64,000 nucleotides of DNA from Marinirhabdus sp050859505. Lineage in GTDB: Bacteria; Bacteroidota; Bacteroidia; Flavobacteriales; Flavobacteriaceae. A program made the position numbers and the translations under genes. Location: contig NZ_CP193934.1 in NCBI RefSeq assembly GCF_050859505.1, positions 3,472,001 to 3,536,000 on the forward strand, written 5' to 3'. The notes beneath the pieces are model-generated. The model did no database searches. It was not told the DNA's origin and saw nothing but the letters and a program-made list of their open reading frames with translations. How positions within the stretch are numbered: the stretch's first letter is position 1; each line of letters opens with the position of its first letter. Positions 51,640 to 60,315 of the stretch are shown here, piece after piece.

Positions 51640-53183
51640 TCGCCGTCTGGATCTTCTGGGAATACCGTAGCTTCATACGCTCCACTATCTGGATTGTTAG
51701 TATCACGCACGATTCCATTTAAATCTCTGGACGGCGCTACACCACCAAGACCAATACCTTCAGCACCCGAAGTTCCTTGCTCAATATTGAAGTTGTTCAA
51801 GTTAGTATTCTGAAAAAGAGGATCCATATTTAAAACTGTGTTTGTATACAAAGCACCATTGTTGAAGTTGTATTCTGGAAAATTAGTAAAATCACCATTA
51901 GGATCTTCAAAACGAAGTAAACAGTTCGTTAAATTAAAGTTGAAGGCTGCGGAGGGTTCATTTGATAACCCTAATTCTCTTTGTTCGTTCCCGTAGATTA
52001 TACAATTAGTAAAGTTAGCCTCTATTAAATCGCTACCAAGAGAACCATCTGCTGTTGTAATAAAGTTTGAGATACTCACACTAGGCGAATCCCTAAAACT
52101 ATTGGTCCAATAATTAGCAAAGGTACTATGGTTAAAATTATATCTTCCACCAAGCACAAGCGACAATGAGGCTTCCCCGCTATTATTTATCACCACATTC
52201 TCACCATAAATATCTCCAGTTAAACTTAAAAGTCCATTTACAGCACTATTATAAATTTGCACGTTACGTAGTGTAAGTGTTCTATCACCATCATTGCTAT
52301 CCATACGGATGCCTACAATACCGTTTTTAATGGTAGTGTAGTTAAATTCATTATTGGTACTCCCTGCAGTAAGCCAAATAAAACCCCACTGTCCTGGAAC
52401 ATCACTAAAGGCTGGTTCCAGACGGTCACCTTCAAAAATAACTTCATTTTCTAAGGCTTCAGGATCTGTACTAGCTTCTCCATTTACTTTCATAGAAGCT
52501 TCATTAGCTACCAAAATCCCACTATTCGCATGAAAATGAATACGTGCGCCCGAATCTATAGTTAATGTTCTACCGCCTGGCACTGCTGCAAAACCATAAA
52601 TAACATAAGGTTTTTCATTCGTAAAGGTAAGTTCATCGTCTTCCAGAAAAAAGCCTTCAATCTCGAATGCAGCTTCCCCTTCACCTATAGTAAGTGTTTC
52701 CACCATGCCGTTCCCTAAGTCGTCCGGAAATAAAAATACAGCGTCTTTTACCAGTGTAACTAATTCTACCTGTTGCTGATTCCCACCACCATCAAACACG
52801 ATTTGATCTGTGTATAAAAACTGATTATCATCTGTGCTGCTATTTATATCAAGGGTAGTTTCAATAAAAATAAAAATACTATCCTTTGCCAGTACCGTAA
52901 CGTCTTTAAATTGACTTCCTGGGAGGCCATCTACATTTAAACGGTATTTAGAATTTTCACCTTGCGCCAATCCCACGGTTGGGATGTTGATGTCTTCATC
53001 ACTACGGTTATATACCTTCAAATTGTAGGTACTGGAACCAATATTGCTGAAAATGGTATCAAGAAAAACGGTATCTCTAGAAAATTCAAGGTTCCCTGTG
53101 CTTGCAACCGTTTCAAAATCGTTTCTACAAGAGCTCCACAAAACAACGCTGGCCAAAAGTGCCAATCCGTACAAATACTTCAT
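51636..53183 (-). CDS. Right-handed parallel beta-helix lipoprotein
   Basis: A 515-residue protein with a lipoprotein signal (LWSSC, Cys19). The N-terminal region (about 30-170) looks like an Ig-like/DUF1573-type domain (FLDTIFSNIGSSTYNLKVYN). After this a long beta-helix follows, with repeated GIVGIRMDSN / TLRNVQIYNSAVNGLLSL / TFANYWTNSF strands, ending with DTNNPDSGAYE. The fold suggests polysaccharide binding or cleavage, but catalytic residues are not identifiable. Convergent overlap with the diheme peroxidase. Confidence 0.82.
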   Translation of the reverse strand: MKYLYGLALLASVVLWSSCRNDFETVASTGNLEFSRDTVFLDTIFSNIGSSTYNLKVYNRSDEDINIPTVGLAQGENSKYRLNVDGLPGSQFKDVTVLAKDSIFIFIETTLDINSSTDDNQFLYTDQIVFDGGGNQQQVELVTLVKDAVFLFPDDLGNGMVETLTIGEGEAAFEIEGFFLEDDELTFTNEKPYVIYGFAAVPGGRTLTIDSGARIHFHANSGILVANEASMKVNGEASTDPEALENEVIFEGDRLEPAFSDVPGQWGFIWLTAGSTNNEFNYTTIKNGIVGIRMDSNDGDRTLTLRNVQIYNSAVNGLLSLTGDIYGENVVINNSGEASLSLVLGGRYNFNHSTFANYWTNSFRDSPSVSISNFITTADGSLGSDLIEANFTNCIIYGNEQRELGLSNEPSAAFNFNLTNCLLRFEDPNGDFTNFPEYNFNNGALYTNTVLNMDPLFQNTNLNNFNIEQGTSGAEGIGLGGVAPSRDLNGIVRDTNNPDSGAYEATVFPEDPDGD

Positions 53184-53262
53184 TAAGGTGTAATTTTAGG
53201 TAAAAATATAACTTTTTTAAAAGGGGAATATTGTTTGAGGGGGAAAATTAGGGAACTTCTAC

Positions 53263-53290
53263 GAATTTTGAATTTTGAATTTTGAATTTT
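53263..53290. repeat. Heptanucleotide tandem repeat GAATTTT x4
   Basis: Four perfect units plus a partial unit (GAAA) lie in the 187-base gap between the beta-helix and glutaminyl cyclase genes. Confidence 0.9.
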
Positions 53291-53312
53291 GAAATAAATG
53301 CAATAGCAAAGG

Positions 53313-53374
53313 TAGCTGAGTATTTTGTTGAAAATTGGTGCAAACAAATTTTCAACAAAAAGTACCGAAGCTAG
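53313..53374 (-). terminator. Long imperfect hairpin spanning the stop codon of the glutaminyl cyclase gene
   Basis: The inner 14-bp stem is perfect (TTTTGTTGAAAATT at 53323-53336 with AATTTTCAACAAAA at 53347-53360). TAGCT/AGCTA outer arms reach the stop codon. It has no classical T-run, so a terminator or mRNA 3' stabiliser is inferred. Confidence 0.5.
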
Positions 53375-54408
53375 TTTTTCACCACTTCAATCTTAAAAAG
53401 CTTGTCCCAGTTTTTACCGGTTACATAGAGAATATTGGGTTCGCCTTTGTAAGCAATTCCGTTAAGGACATCTAATTCGGCTGTTTGAGTGACTTTTTCT
53501 TTTAGACCTTTTAAGTTGATAACCGCTTCCACAGCACCAGACTTCGGATTCACAATGGCTATAGCATCCTTACGATATATGTTGGCGTAAATTTTATTAT
53601 CTACCCATTCCAATTCGTTAATGGTATCAATTTTACTCTTATTGGTATAAACTTCAATAAATTTCTGCTCGGCAAGAGTTTCTTTATCGAGAGTCCATAT
53701 TTTTTCGGTGCCGTCACTTTTATAAATGTTTTCGCCATCATTACACATTCCCCAACCTTCCTTACTTTTACCATATACAAAAGTCCCGGTTTTTTTAAAG
53801 CTGTCTTTGTTATAAATAAATCCGTTGCCGCTTTTCCACGTTAACTGAAATATTTTACCATCCAAAATTGTAAGCCCTTCACCAAAATACTGATCCCCAA
53901 TGGCCATTTGTTGTACTACTTCACCAGTAGTATAATCTGTTTTTCTAAGGGTAGATTGTTTGTACTGCCCTGTACTTTCGTACAAGGTATCGTTGCTAAA
54001 CTCCAATCCTTGTGTGTACGCTTTCGGGTCGTGCGGATACGTTTCAAGTATAGTGTAGCCATAAATTTCAGGTTTTGTAGGAGCTACTATAGTAATATCT
54101 TTATATACTGAATATTCTTTTCCTTCAACATCCACAACAGCCTCAATGGTGTGTATTCCCATTCTTTGTTGTGCCAGCGGAATAGAACCCGTTGCGATTT
54201 CGGTTCCGTCGAGGATAAATTTTGTACTCCTGATCTCAACATTTTTTTTGTTGTTAAGAGTTACCGAAACACTTTCGGCAGGTGTAAATACTTTCTTTCC
54301 TTCTTTAATTTCAAGAGAAAAGTAATCGTTTGCATTTTTTATTTCATCTTCACAACCTGCAAAAATACAAGCTAAAAATATGAAAATGAAAGTCTTATAA
54401 AGTTTCAT
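53371..54408 (-). CDS. Glutaminyl-peptide cyclotransferase, lipoprotein
   Basis: A 345-residue protein with lipobox FAGC (Cys19). An N-terminal Ig-like region is followed by a five-bladed beta-propeller of the plant/bacterial glutamine cyclotransferase family (PF05096): YPHDPKAYTQGLEFSND, YFGEGLTILDGKIFQLTW and IYANIYRKDAIAIVNPKSG. It converts N-terminal glutamine to pyroglutamate on exported proteins, which protects T9SS-exported chains in Bacteroidota. Divergent from ffs. Confidence 0.9.
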   Translation of the reverse strand: MKLYKTFIFIFLACIFAGCEDEIKNANDYFSLEIKEGKKVFTPAESVSVTLNNKKNVEIRSTKFILDGTEIATGSIPLAQQRMGIHTIEAVVDVEGKEYSVYKDITIVAPTKPEIYGYTILETYPHDPKAYTQGLEFSNDTLYESTGQYKQSTLRKTDYTTGEVVQQMAIGDQYFGEGLTILDGKIFQLTWKSGNGFIYNKDSFKKTGTFVYGKSKEGWGMCNDGENIYKSDGTEKIWTLDKETLAEQKFIEVYTNKSKIDTINELEWVDNKIYANIYRKDAIAIVNPKSGAVEAVINLKGLKEKVTQTAELDVLNGIAYKGEPNILYVTGKNWDKLFKIEVVKN

Positions 54409-54484
54409 ACGGGATCTAAATTTTAACGCAAGATAGCCAAAATAATTGATGACAAAAATGCTTGCTGAAGCATTTAAAGTATAC

Positions 54485-54492
54485 TATCTTTG
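54485..54492 (+). promoter_or_regulatory. ffs promoter (CTTG-N20-TATCTTTG)
   Basis: A perfect TAnnTTTG -7 box lies 4-5 bases before the start of the SRP RNA, with CTTG 20 bases upstream as the -33 element. Confidence 0.75.
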
Positions 54493-54496
54493 CATC

Positions 54497-54594
54497 GGCA
54501 AGTCCTACACAACTAGCTCCTATGGAATCCCCCAGGGCGGGAACGCAGCAAGGGTAAATGGTTGTAGCAGTGTGATGTAGGTAGCTTGCCATTT
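54497..54594 (+). ncRNA. ffs: Signal recognition particle RNA (small bacterial type)
   Basis: The GGCAAG...CTTGCC terminal pairing, the conserved tetraloop/asymmetric-loop region (GGGCGGGAACGCAGCAAGGG) and the flanking GTCCTACA / TGTAGG stems match small 4.5S-like SRP RNA. A T-run follows the closing stem. It has its own promoter. With FtsY/Ffh it targets membrane proteins. Confidence 0.93.
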
Positions 54595-54931
54595 TTTGTG
54601 CGCTAAAGTTTCTTCAGTATACTATTGCGAAATAACACAAAATCAAGCAGCTACCTTATATAAAGCAGCATTTTATAATGCAGAAGAACTTTTTATTTAT
54701 TCTCATTTCTCTATTTTTCCCTTTATTTCCATTGAATTTTTTAGACATAGCAAAGACTCCAGAAACTGCTTGTTGTCCTTTGGCCAACAAATAATTTTAA
54801 AGAAATTATAGTATTAAAGTTAAAAATAGCAGGCTCCTCAATACATACCGAAACATCAACAGTTACTTTTCTCTATCATTTTTTTGGAATACTAGCCGCA
54901 ACTGTGCATCTTTGCCATTCACTAACTATGT

Positions 54932-55738
54932 ATGCCAAAAGTTGTTTTTATTACGGGAGCCTCATCAGGAATTGGTAAAGCTATTGGATTGCACTTACAC
55001 GAAAGAGGCTATACGGTTTTTGGTTCAAGCAGAAACCCGCTTAAATACACTGGTTCTATTCCCTTTTCTTTACTGAAACTTGATGTAACAAAACCCGAAA
55101 CCATTACCGAAGCCGTAGCTCAAATAATTGATAAAGCGGGAAAAATAGACGTACTTGTAAACAATGCAGGCGTTGGTATCACAGGCCCCATTGAAGAAAC
55201 CCCAACCGACGAAATAAGAAACGCTTTTGAAATAAATTTTTACGGACCACTGCACGTTATAAAAGCCGTTCTTCCTCAAATGCGGAAACAACAAAGCGGA
55301 CATATAATAAATGTAACCTCCATTGCCGGATACATGGGATTGCCCTATCGGGGGATTTACAGTGCTACCAAAGCCGCTTTAGAAATAACAACCGAAGCCT
55401 ACCGAATGGAAACAAAGCAATTTGGCATAAAAATGACCAACATTGCTCCTGGCGATTTTGCCACTAATATTGCCTCGGGTCGCTATCATGCTCCGGTTCT
55501 GGAAAACTCTCCTTACAAAAATGCCTACGGAGCAACGTTAGAAATGATGAACACTCACGTAGACGCTGGAAACGACCCTATCGATATGGCAGAAGCCGTT
55601 CAAAAAATAATAGAAACAAAGCATCCAAAAATTCACTACAAAGTGGGTGCAGTTTTACAGAAATTTTCTATCGTACTAAAGCGTGTACTGCCAGATAAAA
55701 CATACGAACGTATGGTCATGAAACATTATAAACTTTAA
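54932..55738 (+). CDS. SDR family NAD(P)-dependent oxidoreductase
   Basis: A 268-residue classical SDR: VVFITGASSGIGKAIG, VLVNNAGVGITG, VTSIAGYMG and the Y-x3-K in YRGIYSATKAALE. It does not closely resemble the SDR at 1605; a hydrophobic C-terminus could associate with the membrane (FSIVLKRVLPDKTYERM). The substrate is unknown. It is monocistronic; the start at 54932 (MPKVVFITG) fits the beta-alpha-beta fold, whereas ATG at 54928 is in another frame. Confidence 0.9.
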   Translation: MPKVVFITGASSGIGKAIGLHLHERGYTVFGSSRNPLKYTGSIPFSLLKLDVTKPETITEAVAQIIDKAGKIDVLVNNAGVGITGPIEETPTDEIRNAFEINFYGPLHVIKAVLPQMRKQQSGHIINVTSIAGYMGLPYRGIYSATKAALEITTEAYRMETKQFGIKMTNIAPGDFATNIASGRYHAPVLENSPYKNAYGATLEMMNTHVDAGNDPIDMAEAVQKIIETKHPKIHYKVGAVLQKFSIVLKRVLPDKTYERMVMKHYKL

Positions 55739-55931
55739 TTTCTGGTTGCAATTTTCAGAGGTAAGTGTGGGCTCCTTTAAAGAAAGTAGTGTGCGAAGGA
55801 AGTTCTAATTTCAAACTACGCATTGCTACTGCTCACTAAAATTCTATTGATAATTTCTATTAAAATTTTCTAGCAACCCAGCCCAGACCATACAATTCTT
55901 CCTTATTTTTACTGAAACTAAAAAACTTATT

Positions 55932-56585
55932 ATGAAATTTTTCATCGATACAGCCAATCTAGATCAAATACGCGAAGCTCAGGACTTGGGTGTTTTGGAT
56001 GGCGTTACTACCAATCCGTCGTTAATGGCCAAGGAGGGCATAACGGGACGCAACAATATTTTAAAACATTATGTAGACATTTGCAATATTGTTGATGGTG
56101 ATGTTTCTGCGGAAGTGATTGCAACAGATTTTAAAGGCATGGTGAAAGAAGGCGAACAACTAGCCGAATTACATGACCAAATCGTAGTAAAAATACCGAT
56201 GATCAAAGAAGGTATAAAAGCTATCAAATATTTTAGTGACAACGGAATTAGAACGAATTGTACCCTGGTGTTTTCAGCCGGGCAAGCACTTTTGGCCGCC
56301 AAAGCTGGCGCTACGTACGTGTCTCCATTTATAGGAAGACTGGATGATATCTCCACAGACGGACTCAACCTAATTGCTGAAATACGGCTCATTTACGACA
56401 ACTACGAATTTGATACCCAAATCCTGGCCGCCTCCATTCGCCACACCATGCATATTCTGGAATGCGCAAAAATTGGTGCCGATGTGATGACGGGCCCCCT
56501 TTCTTCCATTGAAGGGTTACTGAAACATCCTTTAACCGATAGTGGTTTAGAAAAATTCTTGGCAGATTATAACAAAGGAAATTAA
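55932..56585 (+). CDS. fsa: Fructose-6-phosphate aldolase/transaldolase (small, type 3)
   Basis: A 217-residue TIM barrel: MKFFIDTANLDQIREA, GVTTNPSLMAKEG, VVKIPM with Schiff-base Lys87, and GADVMTGPLSSIEGLLKHP. The small size marks the FSA/TalC class. In organisms like this it usually acts as transaldolase in the pentose phosphate pathway. It is followed by a terminator. Confidence 0.93.
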   Translation: MKFFIDTANLDQIREAQDLGVLDGVTTNPSLMAKEGITGRNNILKHYVDICNIVDGDVSAEVIATDFKGMVKEGEQLAELHDQIVVKIPMIKEGIKAIKYFSDNGIRTNCTLVFSAGQALLAAKAGATYVSPFIGRLDDISTDGLNLIAEIRLIYDNYEFDTQILAASIRHTMHILECAKIGADVMTGPLSSIEGLLKHPLTDSGLEKFLADYNKGN

Positions 56586-56635
56586 GTAACAAGACGAGAT
56601 CCCCCTGAACAAGGGACGATTTTTAATTTTCAAAA

Positions 56636-56669
56636 AAAAAGTATTTCATAAATGAAGTACTTTTTTTTT
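56636..56669 (+). terminator. Terminator of the transaldolase gene
   Basis: The stem AAAGTATTTCAT / ATGAAGTACTTT (one G-T pair) is followed by a run of T residues, about 50 bases after the stop codon. Confidence 0.8.
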
Positions 56670-56797
56670 GGAATGAAAATTGGGATTTACTTCGATACGC
56701 AACTCTTACATCGCTGAAAATTAGCAGAAAAACTTTACCTACGCTTAGGACGAAGCTTCTCACCCGGGCATATTTTCAAAAATAACGGTATACAAAA

Positions 56798-56825
56798 AAA
56801 GTCCCCAAATTTCTTTGGAGACTTT
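56798..56825 (-). terminator. Terminator downstream of tRNA-His
   Basis: On the minus strand, AAAGTCTCCAAA pairs with TTTGGGGACTTT (one U-G pair) and is followed by T residues, just after the tRNA 3' end. Confidence 0.75.
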
Positions 56826-56830
56826 GTAAA

Positions 56831-56906
56831 GGGTGGAAGACCGGGTTCGAACCGGCGACCTCTGGTACCACAAACCAGCGCTCTAACCAGCTGAGCTACA
56901 ACCACC
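56831..56906 (-). tRNA. tRNA-His (anticodon GTG)
   Basis: The minus strand shows an extra 5' G (G-1), a D arm (GCTC...GAGC), the anticodon loop TTGTGGT flanked by CTGGT/ACCAG, and the T loop TTCGAAC. CCA is not encoded. Two acceptor pairs (positions 5-68 and 6-67 by manual count) read as U-U mismatches, which should be checked by folding software. Downstream is a terminator. Confidence 0.92.
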
Positions 56907-57017
56907 ATGTAGCGCTCTTTTTCAAGAGGTAGCATATTCACTAAAGCGTTTATCGCTTTAGCGGTTGCAAATATAAAGCATTCACCCAGTATGCGCAATA
57001 CTTACATAGAAAATATT

Positions 57018-57734
57018 TTAGATCAAATCGAAAATTGAATCCACTGCTGGCAATCGTTCTACTGTAAACCCTTCGGCTGCCTCGGTGCCAATTAATCTCC
57101 CTAAGTTTCTATTGCGGTATAACATACTGTCGGTAGCGTTTTTAGAAGAGATAGGCGTATTGGGTGCTGTAGAATTCTCATCAAAAAACTGACTGCGATA
57201 CGCATAGATCGCTTCCATCTTTTTATCCTCAAAGCCCGTGATGTCCACTACAAAATCTGGCGTAAGTTCTTTCCATTGAATATAATGATAAATAGCTTTT
57301 GGGCGCCAGGGATGCTGGTGATTGCCTTGATGAATGGTTTCTACTTTCACCAAACCGCTTAAAAAACAAGCATCGCTCACCAATTTACTTCCTTTCCCAT
57401 GGTCAATATGGCGATCGTCTACGGCGTTGCACAAAATGATTTCAGGGCGATATTTTCGTATTATTTTAATTACTTCTAGTTGTGTCGCATGATTATTCAC
57501 AAAAAACCCGTCTCCAAATTCAAGATTCTTCCTAACAGAAACCCCTAAAATTTCAGCAGCATTTTTAGCCTCTGCATCTCTAATTTCGGCTGAACCACGA
57601 GTTCCGAGTTCCCCTCTTGTTAAATCAAGGATACCTACTTTTTTTCCGTTGGCAATTTCTTTGGCCAAAGTACCGCCGCAGCTCATTTCTACATCGTCGG
57701 GATGCGCGCCTATGGCTAGTATGTCTAGTTTCAT
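57018..57734 (-). CDS. bshB1: Bacillithiol biosynthesis deacetylase BshB1
   Basis: A 238-residue LmbE-fold zinc deacetylase: AIGAHPDDVEMSCGGTL (His, Asp-Asp), RGELGTRGSAEIRD and DDRHIDHGKG (third ligand). It deacetylates GlcNAc-malate in bacillithiol biosynthesis. Bacillithiol is the thiol cofactor of many Flavobacteriia and could serve the persulfide dioxygenase at 9262. It lies upstream of an inverted REP-like pair and the trans-sulfuration enzyme on the same strand. Confidence 0.93.
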   Translation of the reverse strand: MKLDILAIGAHPDDVEMSCGGTLAKEIANGKKVGILDLTRGELGTRGSAEIRDAEAKNAAEILGVSVRKNLEFGDGFFVNNHATQLEVIKIIRKYRPEIILCNAVDDRHIDHGKGSKLVSDACFLSGLVKVETIHQGNHQHPWRPKAIYHYIQWKELTPDFVVDITGFEDKKMEAIYAYRSQFFDENSTAPNTPISSKNATDSMLYRNRNLGRLIGTEAAEGFTVERLPAVDSIFDLI

Positions 57735-57751
57735 TTTTTAAAATTTAAATG

Positions 57752-57838
57752 TTCCCCTCGACTCCGCTCGGGGCACGAGGATAGGCAACAAGTGGCTAAA
57801 GTTTAAGTACATCGCACCCCGAGCGTAGCCGAGGGGAA
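57752..57838. repeat. Inverted REP-like pair (CCCCGAGCG type)
   Basis: Left arm 57752-57774 and right arm 57815-57838 are complementary over about 22 bases with two mismatches. Each contains CGCTCGGGG or its complement. This resembles the CCGAGCGTAGTCGAGG-type repeats I recall from flavobacterial genomes. Confidence 0.65.
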
Positions 57839-57846
57839 AATACCGA

Positions 57847-59016
57847 TTAAACCAACTCTTTTTTTGCTACAGCTTTAAAAGCCTGTTCAATATCGGCAAT
57901 CAAATCTTTCTTTTCTTCAATTCCTACCGAAAATCGTAACAAACCATCACTTATTCCTTGATGTGCTCTAGCTTCAGGAGTGAGTAAGCCGTGACTTGTT
58001 TTTGCGGGTGATAAAATAGTAGATTCTACACCTGCCAGGCTCATGGATTGTTTAATTAGTTTAAGTGCCTGCATAAAAGCTTCAGCATTTACAGAGGGTA
58101 TTAATTCGAATGACAACATTCCGCTGTATCCTTTCATTTGTCTCTTTGCCAATTCATAATCGGGATGATCTTTCAACCCTGGATAATGTACCTTTTTCAC
58201 TAGTGCATGGTTTTGCAACCACTTTGCCATTCGTTTTGCATTTCGGTTTTGTGCTTTTACCCGTAATGCCATTGTTTTTAAACTTCGCTCCAACAGCCAA
58301 ACGGTATAGTCGCTCAAACTCCCACCAATATTTTTGGAAAGATTCCAAATACGCAACATATGCGCTTCACTTGCCGCTACTGCACCTGCACAAATATCAC
58401 TGTGCCCACCCATATATTTAGTAGCACTATGAATCATTATATCTATACCAAAATCGGCCGGATTTTGATTGATGGGGGACGCAAAGGTGTTGTCTATCAT
58501 AGATACCAACTTGTGCTCTTTGGCCAGGTTGGCAATCATTCGTAAGTCGGTAATCAACATCAACGGGTTGCTGGGCGTTTCTACATAAAGTACTTTGGTA
58601 TTTTTTTGAAGTGCTTTTCTGAAATCGGCTTCTCTAAAACCATCGGCAAAGGTGTATTCAATTCCGAACTTAGCAAACTCTTCCACTACAAAGTTATACG
58701 TACCACCATAGAGTGTTTTCGGCAAAACAATATGATCTCCTTTTTGAAGAAAAGCCAGCAAACAATGGCTCACGGCCGCCATACCACTCCCGAAGATCAT
58801 TCCAGCTTCGGTATGCTCCAGCGCAGCAATTTTCTTTCCTAAGGCTTCCTGATTTGGTGTGTTGAAATAGCGTGGATACCGTTTAACATCCACATTTTCA
58901 TAGGCGTATGAACTACTCATATACAAAGGAGAAATCGCCCCTTTAAACTGTTCGTCTTTTATCTCTCCTACGTGTGCACAAATAGTGTTTATGCCCATTT
59001 TTTCGGTTTTGCCCAT
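57847..59016 (-). CDS. Trans-sulfuration PLP-dependent enzyme (Cys/Met metabolism)
   Basis: A 389-residue fold-type I PLP enzyme: FGSGMAAVSHCLLAFL, YGGTYN, VETPSNPLM, DNTFASP and Lys200 in SATKYMGGHSD. Family members are cystathionine gamma-synthase/beta-lyase, gamma-lyase and O-acetylhomoserine sulfhydrylase; the specificity cannot be told from sequence alone. It is near bshB1 on the same strand, with the REP-like pair between, in a sulfur-metabolism context. Confidence 0.88.
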   Translation of the reverse strand: MGKTEKMGINTICAHVGEIKDEQFKGAISPLYMSSSYAYENVDVKRYPRYFNTPNQEALGKKIAALEHTEAGMIFGSGMAAVSHCLLAFLQKGDHIVLPKTLYGGTYNFVVEEFAKFGIEYTFADGFREADFRKALQKNTKVLYVETPSNPLMLITDLRMIANLAKEHKLVSMIDNTFASPINQNPADFGIDIMIHSATKYMGGHSDICAGAVAASEAHMLRIWNLSKNIGGSLSDYTVWLLERSLKTMALRVKAQNRNAKRMAKWLQNHALVKKVHYPGLKDHPDYELAKRQMKGYSGMLSFELIPSVNAEAFMQALKLIKQSMSLAGVESTILSPAKTSHGLLTPEARAHQGISDGLLRFSVGIEEKKDLIADIEQAFKAVAKKELV

Positions 59017-59076
59017 GGCTTCAAATTTTAGACCTCTAAGGTATTAATCTTTATGAAGGTTTGCTATATTTAGCGT

Positions 59077-60315
59077 ATGAAAATATTGTTAAAGAACATA
59101 AAGGAACTTCTTCAAATACGGGAGTCCGGATTACAAAAAGTGGCTGGCGAAGCGATGAATGTGCTTCCCAGTTTTAAAAATGCCTGGTTGTTGCTGGAAG
59201 ATGAAGTAATAAAAGACTTCGGAAGTATGAATACCTTAGCTGAAACTTCCGCAGACAAAATCATAGATTGCACAGGTAAAATGGTGCTTCCCACGTGGTG
59301 CGATAGCCATACACACATTGTATACGCCGGAAACCGAGAACAGGAATTTGTAGACCGAATTAAAGGACTCAGCTATCAGCAAATTGCCGAAAAAGGCGGT
59401 GGGATTCTAAACAGTGCCAAAAAACTACAAGCTACTTCCGAAGATGATTTATACGAACAATCGTCTAAACGTCTTGCGCAAGTAATGCGTTCTGGAACGG
59501 GTGCCATAGAAATTAAAAGCGGTTATGGTCTCACTACGGCAGCCGAATTAAAAATGCTCCGCGTAGCTAAAAAATTGGGACAAAACTATCCCGTTGCAGT
59601 AAAAACCACATTCTTAGGAGCACACGCCGTTCCTACTGAATTTAAAGGAAATAAAGACGGATATATGAACCTTCTCATTACCGAAATGCTCCCAAAAATA
59701 GCCCAAGAAAAACTAGCAGACTATGTAGATATTTTTTGCGAAGAAGGCTATTTTTCTGTAGAAGACACAAACAAATTATTAACGGCTGGTAATAGTTATG
59801 GTTTAGCCGCAAAAATTCACGTAAATCAGTTTAATGCTATTGGTGGTGTACAAGCTGGAGTTGTTCACGATGCATTGAGTGTAGATCACTTGGAAGTATT
59901 GACCGAAGAAGATATTTCAGTATTAAAAGGTAGCGATACGATGCCGGTAGCACTTCCCTCCTGCTCTTACTTTTTAAGCATCCCATATACCCCAGGAAGA
60001 AAATTGATTGATGCAGGATTACCATTGGCGCTTGCAACCGATTACAACCCGGGATCTACCCCAAGCGGAAATATGAATTTTGTAGTAGCCACCGCCTGTA
60101 TTAAAATGAAACTTACCCCCGAAGAAGCCATAAACGCGGCAACTATTAATGGTGCGTATGCAATGGGACTGAGCGATACCCACGGTAGTATTACTAAGGG
60201 AAAAAGCGCCAGTGTGATGATTACGAGGGAAATTCCGAGTTACGGATTTTTACCCTACGACTTCGGAAATAATAATATTGAAACGGTGATCATTAGCGGA
60301 AAAATAATTCAATAA
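59077..60315 (+). CDS. hutI: Imidazolonepropionase
   Basis: A 412-residue amidohydrolase: LPTWCDSHTHIVYAGNREQEF (HxH metal motif), GTGAIEIKSGYG, FLGAHAVPTEFKG, and the late ALATDYNPGSTPSGNM. It hydrolyses imidazolone-5-propionate to N-formimino-glutamate in histidine degradation. Its stop codon overlaps the next gene's ATG (TAATG), so the two are co-translated. hutH and hutU are not in the window. Confidence 0.95.
   Translation: MKILLKNIKELLQIRESGLQKVAGEAMNVLPSFKNAWLLLEDEVIKDFGSMNTLAETSADKIIDCTGKMVLPTWCDSHTHIVYAGNREQEFVDRIKGLSYQQIAEKGGGILNSAKKLQATSEDDLYEQSSKRLAQVMRSGTGAIEIKSGYGLTTAAELKMLRVAKKLGQNYPVAVKTTFLGAHAVPTEFKGNKDGYMNLLITEMLPKIAQEKLADYVDIFCEEGYFSVEDTNKLLTAGNSYGLAAKIHVNQFNAIGGVQAGVVHDALSVDHLEVLTEEDISVLKGSDTMPVALPSCSYFLSIPYTPGRKLIDAGLPLALATDYNPGSTPSGNMNFVVATACIKMKLTPEEAINAATINGAYAMGLSDTHGSITKGKSASVMITREIPSYGFLPYDFGNNNIETVIISGKIIQ

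Noticed and set aside
54596..54811. Plus-strand 71-codon frame after ffs
   Set aside because: It starts at the SRP RNA terminator, has low-complexity composition and no conserved features.
56735..56998. Minus-strand 87-codon frame
   Set aside because: It contains the tRNA-His gene and its terminator and is not a protein gene.
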